Assembly (NCBI RefSeq): GCF_002878395.1
Contig: NC_061121.1
Coordinates: 129,885,749-129,949,748 of the forward strand
Length of the DNA stretch: 64,000 bases
From: Capsicum annuum
Lineage: Eukaryota; Streptophyta; Magnoliopsida; Solanales; Solanaceae
Reading direction: 5' to 3'
The notes under the pieces were generated by a model that saw nothing but the letters and a program-made list of their open reading frames with translations, had not been told where the DNA came from and did not search any database. The first letter of the stretch is position 1. Each line of letters starts with the position of its first letter. A program made the position numbers and the translations under genes. Of this stretch, positions 22,833 to 32,640 are shown one piece after another.

Positions 22833-24180
22833 CATGACACTCGAGATTGATCCATTCCAGGTATACTCCAACCCTTAGTTTAATTTTTCTTTGATTTTGA
22901 GTTGAGGGTGCAGGGTAATCTATTATTGTAATATATTTTGTGGTAACTAGGAGAAATACAAGTACAGAAAGCAGTTGACATATTTTTGATTGATTTTTAA
23001 ACACTTCTCTAATGTTTTATTTTTAAAGACTGTGTGAATTATATTTACTTGTGACCATTGTGAATCTTGTTATGGAATTAGTTCTAGCTGCTTGATGATC
23101 ATTGCCGAACAATTGCATAAACTAGTTAAGTAGTGGCCTGCGATATACTTATGTGCATATGTGTATGAGTAACTACTTAATTCCCTCTATATACTAAAGC
23201 CGTAACTTGCCTGGTTAGTTTTTCCATTGTTATAGGATCAAGGTTAGGAAAGGATTATAGGCCATTTTGTTGATTAACCAACTTTTAGCCTAAATAGACT
23301 ACCCTATGTGCATTATAGCCCTTGATCCCTATTTGGAGCCTAATTAGCCTATTTCTTCCTTATGACACCTTTCACCTTCCCATTTATACCTTAATGAACT
23401 TGTTTAGCCCTGGTCCTCCTTGGACACTGTGAACCTTGACCTAGGCAAATAGCCTAAGTTGAAGGTGGCTATCATAGGGATGCATGGTGTAAGATAATTA
23501 TGAAGAAGGGTAGAATAAAGAAAAAGAAGAATAAAAGTTAGGTTTTGTTCTAAAAAAAAAAAAAAGAGGCACCCAACTTGAACACGTGTGATCAATGGAA
23601 AAGAAAATAAAAAAGAGGTGAATAAGAGAGCCCTAAGAGAGTAGTGTAGTGTCAAGGAGGCATAGTTACCTTAAATGACCTTGAATATCATACCAACCCC
23701 AGCCTACATTATAAGCCTAAAATAAGTCCTAGAGTGATCCTAGATAGCCTATCTGTAGGTCTTAGTAATCAAAATAAGGACAAAACTATGGTACTTGGCA
23801 TAAACTGATTGGATTTTTGTTTGGAGAGTGAGAGTCTTTTGATGATCCCTACATTTACATTTTTCGTTTATTATATGCGTGGAGGGGGATTTCTTTGTTG
23901 TGAGTGCACAATGGTATTATTACTAGCTTCTTTCTTATTTAGATAGTGCAGCAATGGTATATGAATGGTTGCTGGGGCTAAGATTGATGCCATCGCTTGA
24001 GTCCTTTGTGTTACATTATTGTTCTTCAATGACATGCACAGTTCGTTTTAATTGGATTGACCTTGGAGGTGGTAACTATGTTTTAAGATTAAATAAGAAA
24101 ATTAGTTGATGAATATGTTATGTATTCTCTTAGTTGTGTTGAGTTCTTAAGGACAAGCAATTTTTTTAAGTTGAGGGTGT
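22833..24180 (+). other. Non-coding 3' region of Athila-2
   Basis: About 1.35 kb with no recognisable env-like frame. It holds the block at 23,400-23,490 shared with Athila-1 and a 13-base A run near 23,553. It ends with ttaagttgagggtgt at 24,166-24,180, the likely polypurine tract directly before the 3' LTR. The reverse-strand frame at 23,404-23,655 is not supported. Confidence 0.7.
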
Positions 24181-25740
24181 TGATGTGTGAGCAATTGCTA
24201 ACACATTTAAGACCTTTAACCAAGAATAATTGCAAAATCTTAAGAAATTTTTGTCATTTTTGATTTTTTTTATGTCTGATTATATAGTTTAAGCTGATTG
24301 GATAGAGAACCAATAAGAATGGAAGAGAAAAAGTTGAAATCTTGAGGAATATGAAGAGAAGTGTGGTTTACGACATCTGTGATAAGTCGTCAGCCCTGTG
24401 ATAAGCTATCACAGCTTTCGTCAGACTTAACTAGAGATTTGGCATGAGTTAAAGTTGTGATGACACTTTGTGATAAGGCGTCAGGATGGTAATAAGGTAT
24501 TAGGAGCGTCGTTATCCTTAAATAGAAGATAGAAGTTGAAGATAGTTTTGTGATGACATCCATGACATGTCGTCAAGCTGGTGATAAGGCGTCAGAAGTG
24601 TCGTCAGCCTTAAATAGAAGGTGGAAGTTGAAGACAATTTTATGACGACATCCATGACACGTCGTTAGGCTTGTGATAAGGCGTCATTATCGTCGTCAGC
24701 CTTAGGCAGCAAAAGCCAAAAGTACAGAGGTGCTGATGACATCCGTGATAAGCCGTCATACTTATGATAAGATGTCACAGACGTCGTCATCTATTTTGAG
24801 GAAAAGTTGTATTTTTTATTTTATTTCCTTAATTAGGTTAAACTATTTAGAGCCTTGTTTTACGGTTTTCTAAAGAAAAATTATATTATTTTTTTGGACT
24901 CATCATTATTCGAAAAAAACATACGATATTTCTCTCTCGCTAATTAAAATATTTTTTGGGTGTTTTGTACCGTGGTTCAATTCAAGTTATACTTCTTGAT
25001 TTTGATCATCATTGTAAGTTAATCTTCTTACTTATTAATTCAATTCGTGTACTTGCTCCTTGCATCTGGAGTAGCTAAACTCCATTAACTTGAAATATGG
25101 GATCTAGGGTTAGGTCATGACGATGTGCTAAACACTCAAGATTTAATAGGTGTTAGGATTTCTTTATAATTCAGTGATTTTAATTAACGTTTGTTTGTTA
25201 CAAATAGTAGAAACACCTACTTTGATTTTCTTTAGAAGAAATCATATACAGTAGGAAATGAATTATCAACAAGGAATCGAAAACTCTTCGTTTAATAATT
25301 AGCGTTGTAACAAGGTTGGTTAACCTGAGGTAAAATCTGTACAGTAAAGAAAATTCTCTAAGTCCGAGAGGATTAGGAAATTACATGCTTATATAGGTCA
25401 AGAGACATTTGAGCATATCATCGATAAAGATAGCTTGTTATCCTAACCACCGTGAGAATATAGAGTCACCTTTAGCATCTGTCATGTACTATAAGCCCTA
25501 GTGAACATAATTCTTATTAACTCATAAAATCATGGTTACAAACATCGAAATCAAAGTGTCAAACAATTACTTGTGAAACTTAAACCCTTATTTCAGGAAA
25601 CATTAAACTATTAGTGAATCAAATCGCAACCGACTTGAGTTCACACCTTATTCCCTATGGGATTCGACCCCAACCTAGTTGGGTTTTATATTAATGATGA
25701 TCTATTACACCCATTCAAGAGTGTAGTTTTAGTGTTATCA
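24181..25740 (+). repeat. 3' LTR of Athila-2
   Basis: Starts TGATGTGTGAGCAATTGCTA, ends TAGTGTTATCA, 1,560 bases. It carries the same U3 array as the 5' copy. Three units of 92 bases are best measured here by the word gtgataagg or its variants at 24,489, 24,581 and 24,673. It is followed by GTTAT. Confidence 0.94.
24360..24800 (+). repeat. U3 92-bp repeats with CGTCA words (3' LTR)
   Basis: Three imperfect units of exactly 92 bases (starting at 24,489, 24,581 and 24,673) plus flanking partial units. CGTCA/TGACG occurs in every unit, several times. The 3' copy matches the 5' LTR array unit for unit. Confidence 0.8.
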
Positions 25741-25745
25741 GTTAT
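25741..25745. repeat. Target-site duplication GTTAT, right copy (Athila-2)
   Basis: Identical to 15,617-15,621. Confidence 0.93.
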
Positions 25746-25915
25746 AGACCTATCCCAGAGTCTGGGTTGATTCAAATATTCTATCCTGATATACATTAAG
25801 AATTCGCCTAACTTTGGGTTGCATTTAGCAGTTGGGTTGGGTACCGGGGGTGGTCTCCAATCTTAGTTGGACTTCGGATGTCCATTACAACAAAGCCTCA
25901 GATTGGGCCAGGTCA
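25746..25915 (+). repeat. Chromovirus LTR shared by A and B, segment 3 of 3
   Basis: The rest of the split LTR, ending in gggccaggtca three bases before the primer-binding site of element B. The TGA...TCA ends agree with the opening at 4,870. Total reconstructed length is about 2,387 bases, ordinary for a Tekay-type LTR. The exact right end is inferred from the CA and the nearby primer site. Confidence 0.75.
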
Positions 25916-25918
25916 AGT

Positions 25919-25929
25919 TGGTGTCAGAG
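25919..25929 (+). other. Primer-binding site of element B (initiator tRNA-Met-like)
   Basis: tggtgtcagag, followed by ttttaggttca, resembles the chromovirus primer site TGGTATCAGAGC for initiator tRNA-Met with one difference in the first eleven bases. It marks the LTR before it as B's 5' LTR. Confidence 0.75.
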
Positions 25930-26285
25930 TTTTAGGTTCATTATCAATTAGTTGTCCATACAACCGTGTTGAGTAGAGTATCTTTTAAGTATGTGTATTA
26001 CACCACACTAATAAGAGGGAGGCTGTAAGGCATTTAGGAAATGTTTCTCTTCCTTGTGTTTTATTTTCAAGATTGGAGTCTAAGGTATTGGATTCATCTA
26101 ATTTCTTTTTGATAGCCTTTCAGATCATGCCTTGATGATCTGAAGCTTACGGATACTCCTTTGTACCAACTAGGGATAATGTTGATGGAACACATTCTAC
26201 TAAACGGATCCATACTCGGTCTAGGGGTCCAGTCCCTTATATTTTTGGAGTTCCACCAATTTCTTCTAGTCTTCTTTAGGTCGGC

Positions 26286-27270
26286 ATGATAAATGCAGAG
26301 TTTTATCAGTGGATTCATGTGATTACTCAGCAGGTGGCTTCTGAGGCTGAGCATAGTGCATCTAGTATTACATCTTCTAAGGCTACAATAGTTGTCCAGT
26401 CATAAAGATGAGTCCTCTAACCTTTATTTATGTGAAGGTGGAGAGGATCCTCAAGGTTTCTAGATGAGAGGGAAAATATTTTCAAGATTATGCAAGCCAC
26501 CAATGTTGAAAGGGTAGAGTTTGCAGCTTATCAGCTCAAGGATGTATTGTACCAATGGTACGAGGAATTAGGTTATGCAAGGGATGATGTCGAGGAGTTT
26601 TCTTTTTGGGAGACTTTCTCTAATGACTTTTAGGATTACTTATTTCCTTAGGAGTTTAGGGAAGTAAAGGCGGAGAAATTTATTAATCTGAAATAAGGGA
26701 AGCTATCGGTCAGGTAGTAAGCCCTGAAATTGCACTAGTTGTCTAATTATGCTCTAGAAATGGTGTTTGATATGAGGACCACGATGAGAAAGTTCGCTAC
26801 GAGAATGACTTGGGCTTGATCCTTGACATAAAGATTGTGTTTCTAATCAAGGACATGGATATTACTAGGTTGGTTGTTCATATGGAATAGGTGTAGGAGG
26901 AAAAAAGAAAGCAGATTGAGATAAGGGAAAGGTAGGGAAACAAGTTCAGGTTCTCTAACCAAGGTGGTGGTCGATAGAAAAGTGGTAGAGATGGTGGTAA
27001 GTGGCTGAAAAAAGAAGTTTGGGAGCTCTAGTTCTTTCTCTACAACTAGTGCTCCTTACCCAAAGGCATCGGGTGATAGGAGTCAGCATGGTGTCGACAA
27101 CTTTGAGGCACATGGTGCCAAATCTTAGCCTAGTGAGACTTAGTCGGCCTCATCATGTCCTTCTTACAGGTTATGTGGTAGGATACATAAGGGTTTTTGT
27201 GGTGAGGGTAGGGACAGGCACTGAAAATATGGTCAGCTAGGCCATATTCTTAGAAATTATCTGATTGGTA
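26286..27270 (+). pseudogene. gag: gag remnant of element B
   Basis: Starts MINAEFYQWIHVITQQVASEAE at 26,286. The capsid part is recognisable as VERVEFAAYQLKDVLYQWYEEL (about 26,505-26,570). The zinc-finger region near 27,160-27,260 reads YRLCGRIHKGFCGEGRD and YGQLGHILRNYL, with several cysteines lost. Several stops. It parallels A's gag, with a longer leader. Confidence 0.75.
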
Positions 27271-27409
27271 AGGTTGCTTTGGGGGAGAATAAGGTTTCAG
27301 TTTCCTCTTTATTTGCTCCTACACCAAAGAGTGCTACGTCTGCATCTATTTCTTCTTCTGGTATCGGTAAAGGCTGAAATAGGTTAAATGCTCTTTCTAC
27401 CCAATAAGA

Positions 27410-27870
27410 GTCTGAGGTATCTCATGATGTCGTGACTGGTATGTTACAACTCTTTTCTTAGGATGTTTATTGTTTACTATACCCGGGGTCCACTCTCTCT
27501 TATGTAACCTCATTTGTAGTTATGTATTTTTTTTATCCTAAGGTTATTTTTGATCTTTTTCGATTTCTATCCGTGTAGGTGACTCTTTGGTTACTAAAAT
27601 AGTCTATAGAGGGTGTGTGGTATCTGTTGGCAGTAAGGAGACTTTAATGGATTTGTTTGAAATAGATGTGGTGGATTTGGATGTTATTATGGTTACGGAT
27701 TGGTTACCTTTTTGCTATGTTTTTTTATATTGTTGGACCCGTAGGGTTGTCTTTAGGTTCCCCGGTGAGCCGGTTATTGAATGGGAGGGTTGTTACCTAG
27801 ATCCTAAGAGGAAGCTTATATCATATCTTAGAGCTCAGAAGTTAATCTCTAAAGGGTACCTCTATCATGT
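27410..27870 (+). pseudogene. pol: Protease remnant of element B, active-site Asp to Tyr
   Basis: The active-site region at 27,474-27,510 reads LLYPGSTLSYVT: glycine and serine are kept but the catalytic aspartate is tyrosine (tat for gat). The flap and linker continue in the long frame starting at 27,587 ([20 protein letters not shown], then [10 protein letters not shown]). Confidence 0.78.
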
Positions 27871-28686
27871 CATCTGGGTTAAAGATTCTAACCCAAAAGG
27901 TTCTTCTTTGCATTTGGTTACGTTGGTTAATGAGTTTCCTAAGGTCCTTTTAGATGATCTTCTTGATGTTTCTCCAAATAGGGAAATTGAGTTTGGGATC
28001 AATTTGGTTCCAAAAAATCGTCCAATATCTATTCCTCCTTATAGAATGGCTCCTGTTGAGTTAAGGAAACTCAAGGAGCAACTTAAGGATCTTCTGGATA
28101 AGGGTTTCATCCATCATAGTGTGTCCCCATGGGGTGCACCAGTGTTATTTATGCTCAAGAAGGATTGTTTCCTTCAAATGTGTATCAACTATCAGCAGTT
28201 AAATAAGGTAAAGGTAAAGAACAATATCCTCTTCCAAGGATAGATGACTTGTTTGATCAGTTCCAAGGTTCTAAATTTTTTCTATGATAGATCCTCAGTC
28301 TGGGTATCATCATCTTATTATTTGGGAGGTGGATATTCCTAAGACGATATTCCTTACTCTGTATAGACACTTCAATCTCTTGGTTATGTCATTTGGTTTG
28401 ACAATGCCCCAGCGGTATTAATGGATTTGATGAATAGGGTCTTCCATTAGTTTATAGATATTTGTGTCATTGTGTTCATTGATGATATTTTGGTGTACTC
28501 TAAGAGTGAGGTGGATCAGCTAATCACCTCCGTCTGGTGTTGCAGACCTTGAAAGAGTAGCAATTGTATGCCAAATTCTCTAAATGTGAATTTTGGTTGA
28601 GTGATGTCATTTTTCTGGGTCATGTTATTTCTGGTATGGGGACCATGGTGGATCTACTTAAGGTGGCGGTGGTTAAAAATTGGCCT
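27871..28686 (+). pseudogene. pol: Reverse transcriptase remnant of element B, truncated
   Basis: The open frame to 28,243 covers [60 protein letters not shown] and the [10 protein letters not shown] motif. A single-base change then shifts frame. The catalytic [12 protein letters not shown] is intact at 28,471-28,506, unlike element A. Thumb sequence follows (ILKE-like, then [14 protein letters not shown] near 28,612-28,655), and it ends at the junction with element C. Confidence 0.83.
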
Positions 28687-28795
28687 ATTGGATACTTAGA
28701 ATTCACCAACTAGCTAAATGGGTTGCCTTCCATGCAGTGCTTGATTTAACGTCGCGACACGATGTAATTTCTTGGGTTACTCAGAATTCACCAAG
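28687..28795 (-). repeat. Iterated post-pol segment of element C
   Basis: The conserved motif lies at 28,719-28,758 (minus strand: gcgacgttaaatcaagcact, then gcatggaaggcaaccca). It is flanked by two copies of a 24-25-base word, ttggtgaattct(g/a)agta, at 28,771-28,795 and 28,687-28,710, 84 bases apart. This looks like the start of a second unit cut off by the junction, as in Athila-1 where the motif recurs after 90 bases. Confidence 0.65.
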
Positions 28796-28859
28796 GTCTA
28801 CTTCAAAAATTACACCACCTTCATTAGTGTTACCCATGTAGTGCTTTACTCTTTGCTTA

Positions 28860-29985
28860 TTCACCTTTAATGGGGCTTCACTATCCTCTTTAATTCCAAA
28901 TCACCATATGCAAACACTCTTATCATAGTTAAGGGACCGTACCATTTAGAATTCAACTTACCTGGAAACAAGAAAAGTCTTGAATTGTAGAACACTATCG
29001 GGTGACCTTTTTTGAAGATACTTTTCTCAATTTTACGATCATGATGCATCTTCATCTTATCCTTGTAAAGTGCAGAAATTTCATAAGCCCAGAGTTCAAA
29101 TTCATCCAACTTATTCAACCTTGACTTGGCTGCATCTTTCCACTCAAAATTTAGCTTCTTCAACACCCACCGTGCTTTATGCTCAATCTCAACAGGCAAG
29201 TGACAAGCCTTGCCAAACACTAGCGTATAAGGTAAAGCACAAAATGGAGTCTTAAATGTTTTTCAGTAAGCCCATAATGCATTATCTAACTTTCATGACC
29301 GATCAGTCCTATTGGCATTTACCACATTCGCCAAGATAGACTTGATTTATCTTTTGGACACGTCCACTTGTCCACCAGTCCGCGAATGATAAGGTAGTGC
29401 CACCTTGTGGTTCAATCCACACTTTTCAAGCGGACTTCCAAATAGAGTATTTCAAAAATATGACCCACTGTCAATAATAATAGCACGTGGGATGCCAAAT
29501 CGAATAAAGATGTTTTTTTTCAGAATTAGGTGAAACTAAGTGCTTCATTATTGCGGAGTGCAACTGCTTTCGCCCATTTGGATATAAAATCCACAACCAC
29601 AAGTATATACTTCAGAAGAAATGAACTCACAAAATGTCCCATGAAATCTATACCCCATACATCAAAAAATTCTAATTCTAATATATGAGTCATAAGAAGT
29701 TCATGGAGTCTAGAGATATTACCTTGGTGTTGATATTGATCATAAGTAGAAGAAAAATCATGTTGGTCTTTGTAGATTGTTGAGCAATAATACCCACATT
29801 GAAAGATTTTGTGGCTTGTGCGGGTTCCTCAATGATGACCCCCAACTTGTGAAGAATAATAAACCTCAGGTATGCTCATCATCTCTACCTCAGGTATACA
29901 TCTACGAATAATCTTATCCATACATATTCTAAATAAATAAGACTCATCCCATAAAAATATTCATACCTGATGCATCAATATCTTT
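28860..29985 (-). pseudogene. pol: Integrase remnant of element C
   Basis: The minus-strand frame 29,220-28,867 is the Athila integrase C-terminal part: FGKACHLPVEIEHKARWVLK, LFLFPGKLNSKWYGPLTMIR, matching Athila-2's LPIELEHKALGALKRLN and PGMLKSKWSDPF. The core upstream (29,300-29,740) is readable in pieces: FMGHFVSSFLLKYILVVVDF and a decayed second-aspartate region. Stops and shifts throughout. No chromodomain. Confidence 0.77.
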
Positions 29986-30640
29986 CATGGTTTGAATAAA
30001 ACATCTTCAGGGACTAGATCACTGCCTAGATAATTCCCATATTTTGCAAACCATGAAATTAGATCTTGGAAAGCTACCACTAACTGCTCAACTGGAAAGC
30101 AGTCATCAATATTAAGCCCATCTTTTGATTTTTCCAAAGCTTCCTCCTGAAGTCTAGACAGTGATTCGTAACTTGGTTCTCCATTCATTTTCGTTGTCCT
30201 TGAGTTCAAAATCAAATTCTTGTAGCAAAAATACCCACCTAATTAGTCTAGGTTTAGCATCTTTGTTTTCCATCAAGTACCTCAATACTGCATGATCCAA
30301 GTGCACAACTACCTTCATCCTAATCAAGTAAGAACGAAACTTCTCAAAGGCAAAAACCATTGCCAACAACTCTTGTTCAGTCACTGTGTAGTTCTTTTGA
30401 GAAGGGTTCATTGCCTTGCTAGCAATATAGATAGTATGAAGAATATTTTCATTTCTATGGGTTAGGAAGACACCTAAAGCCACTCCACTTTCATAACACA
30501 TAACCTCAAAAGGCAAGGACCAATTAGGAGACACAATGATTTGAGACGACACCAACTTCTCCTTTAGGCTTTCAAAAGCCTTCATATATGCATCATGAAA
30601 AACAAATTTCACCTCCTTCTTAAGAAGCTTACAAAGAGGA
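29986..30640 (-). pseudogene. pol: RNase H remnant of element C
   Basis: The frame 30,612-30,154 holds the domain: MKFVFHDAYMKAFESLKEKL, VMCYESGVALGVFLTHRNEN (aspartate of CDAS changed to glutamate), YTVTEQELLAMVFAFEKFRS (glutamate kept), VVHLDHAVLRYLMENKDAKP (aspartate kept) and [17 protein letters not shown]. The frame 30,215-29,985 (FPVEQLVVAFQDLISWFAKY) is the linker towards integrase. Confidence 0.83.
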
Positions 30641-31660
30641 TTAGTAATCTTTGAGAAATCCTTGAAAAACCATTAGTAAAAATCTACGTGACCTAAAAAG
30701 CTATGAATCCCCTTCACTAAAATTGGTGGAGGTAATTTCTCCATCACCTCTATTTTGACTTTATCAATGTCTATGCCCTTTTTTGAAATCTTGTTCCCAA
30801 GAAAAATACCTTCTTTAACTATGACATGGCACTTTTCCCAATTAAGTACCAAGTTGCATTCTGACACCTTCTAAAAGTAGTATCCATGTGTACTAGGAAG
30901 TCATCAAAAGAATCACCAACGACTAAAAAATCATCCATAAGTACTTTGATTGTGTCTTCAACCATATCAGAGAAGATGGAAATCATACATCTCTAAAATA
31001 TCGCAGAAGCATTACATAGTTTGAATGGCGTACATTTAAATAGAAAAGTCTCATAAGGACATGTAAAGGTAGTCTTCTCTTTATTTTCAGGAGCAATAGT
31101 GATCTAGTTATAACTTTAATACCCATCAAGAAAATAGTACCATACTTTGCCTGCTAACTTTTCTAACATCTGGTCCATGAAGTGCATGGGAAAATGGTCC
31201 TTCTATGTCTATGCATTCAATTTCATATAATCTATGCTTACTCTCCATCCTGTGACTGCCCTCATTGGTACTAGCTCATTTTTGTCATTAGGCACAACAT
31301 TAATCCCACCTTTCTTTGGAACACATTATACCAGACTAACTAACTTGCTATCAGCAATGGGATAAAATACACCAGCATCTAACCACTTGATTATCTCTTT
31401 CTTCACCACCTTCTGCATAGAAGGATTGAGTTAAACTTGATGTTTTATACTTGGAATACACTCTGGTTCAAGTTGAATTTTAAGAGTACAAGGATGTGGT
31501 GCAATATCCCCAATGTCTTCAATAGACCATCCAATGGCCCTCTTGAATCTCTGTAATACTGATAATAATGCTTCCACTTTTGTAGCAATCAAATTGGCTG
31601 TAATAATTACCGATAGAGTGTTGTTATCCCCCAAAATCCAAATTCACTACAATGATTACT
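30641..31660 (-). pseudogene. pol: Reverse transcriptase remnant of element C
   Basis: Starts with LLSVLQRFKRAIGWSIEDIG and CTLKIQLEPECIPS (frame 31,634-31,431), the conserved entry to Athila RT. The catalytic motif is LMDDFLVVGDSFDDFL on the minus strand near 30,900-30,945, with both aspartates intact. VLNWEKCHVIVKEGIFLGNK and the HSFLGHVDFY thumb are at 30,867-30,673. Stops between about 31,400 and 30,960. Confidence 0.84.
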
Positions 31661-32640
31661 GACAGAATGCTGTTGGCCCCCCAAAAATGCATATCAAAAA
31701 AGAGAAGGGAGGGCCTTCAACTCATAGATCAGTGGCTCTATAATGGATGGAAGAGTAGGTAGAGTAGTTCTATTCTTCAGAACTAATTCATGATTCTTTG
31801 GTTCATAAGTATACGAACCACTACTTTAATGTATGCATACCATCTTATCATAATCATCTATACCATCACTATGAAAGTTCATGATCACGGTTGCAAGAGC
31901 TTCAACACCCAACCTCTCTTTAATAGTAAAAATATCATCAGAACCATCATCCCAAAGAGTAACTGAATCGATATCATATAATAAATCTTTTTCATCATTA
32001 TGCACATCAACCACGGATACCACCCTTAACGAATCAGGATAATTTATGGATTTACATACATTGACCACTACCTATTTATCATTGAGTCTCAACATCAGAT
32101 GTCCTAGGTCAAAATCAATCAATGTCCTACCTATATCCAAGAATGGTCTTTCTAGGATAATTGGGACTTGGAAATCCACTTCTTTATCTAACATTACAAT
32201 ATGTACCTGAAATATGAAAGAAGCCACCTTCACCAATACACCATATAAGATACCAACTGTGGTTTTCATAGTTCTATCAGCTATCACTAATCACATTATG
32301 GTTTGTTTAGGAGATCCGAACCCCAATGGTTTAAACACTTCAAATAGCATGAGGTTGATGCTAGACCCCAAATCACATAAATCACAAGAAAATTTAAAGG
32401 ATCCAAGGTGTAAGGTATAGTGAAAGCACTAAGATCCTCCTTCTTCTCCACCAATAATCTAATAGCTACTACACTACCATAATGAATGTTGTCGATTGGC
32501 TCATAACTGACTGACCTCTTCTTGGTCATTATATCTTTGATGAATTTTACATATCCTGTCATTTTATCTAATGCCTCTACAAATAGGACATTAACTAATA
32601 GCTCTTTTAGCATTGAAATTTTTTTTGATACTTAGCATCT
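31661..32640 (-). pseudogene. pol: Protease region of element C
   Basis: The minus-strand frame 32,613-32,296 reads MTGYVKFIKDIMTKKRSVSY and LLVEKKEDLSAFTIPYTLDP, matching the run into protease in both Athila elements. A frameshift at the active site turns the CDLGAS region into VIWGLAST. The fold continues at 32,287-32,072 (MIADRTMKTTVGILYGVLVK, VPIILERPFLDIGRTLIDFD). The frame 32,068-31,826 is the less conserved protease-RT linker. Confidence 0.8.

Larger units (their letters stand above)
15622..25740 (+). mobile_element. Athila-2: full-length decayed Athila-like element
   Basis: A 10,119-base Ty3/gypsy element with LTRs at 15,622-17,112 and 24,181-25,740 (TGATGTGTGAG...ATTATCA/GTTATCA), a near-perfect tRNA-Asp primer site and a perfect GTTAT duplication. 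The interior has gag, protease, RT, RNase H and integrase in the usual order, followed by 1.3 kb of non-coding DNA with no env-like gene. Many in-frame stops, an internal RT deletion and an altered protease aspartate make it non-autonomous now. Confidence 0.95.
25916..28686 (+). mobile_element. Chromovirus B, 5' part only (Tekay/Del-like)
   Basis: Same family as element A and in the same orientation: leader, gag, protease and RT up to the thumb. It stops at about 28,686, where the similarity to A (which continues at 2,555) ends and the minus-strand element C begins. RNase H, integrase and 3' LTR are absent. Its 5' LTR is the LTR that serves as A's 3' LTR. Confidence 0.85.

Noticed and set aside
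22833..24160. Possible env-like gene in Athila-2
   Set aside because: Some Athila elements carry an envelope-like gene here, but I find no long frame, signal peptide or membrane segment, only short unsupported frames.
28687..28795. 3' LTR for element C at its left end
   Set aside because: The sequence is the post-pol motif region, with no similarity to C's LTR at 34,566-36,087; the 3' LTR is absent.
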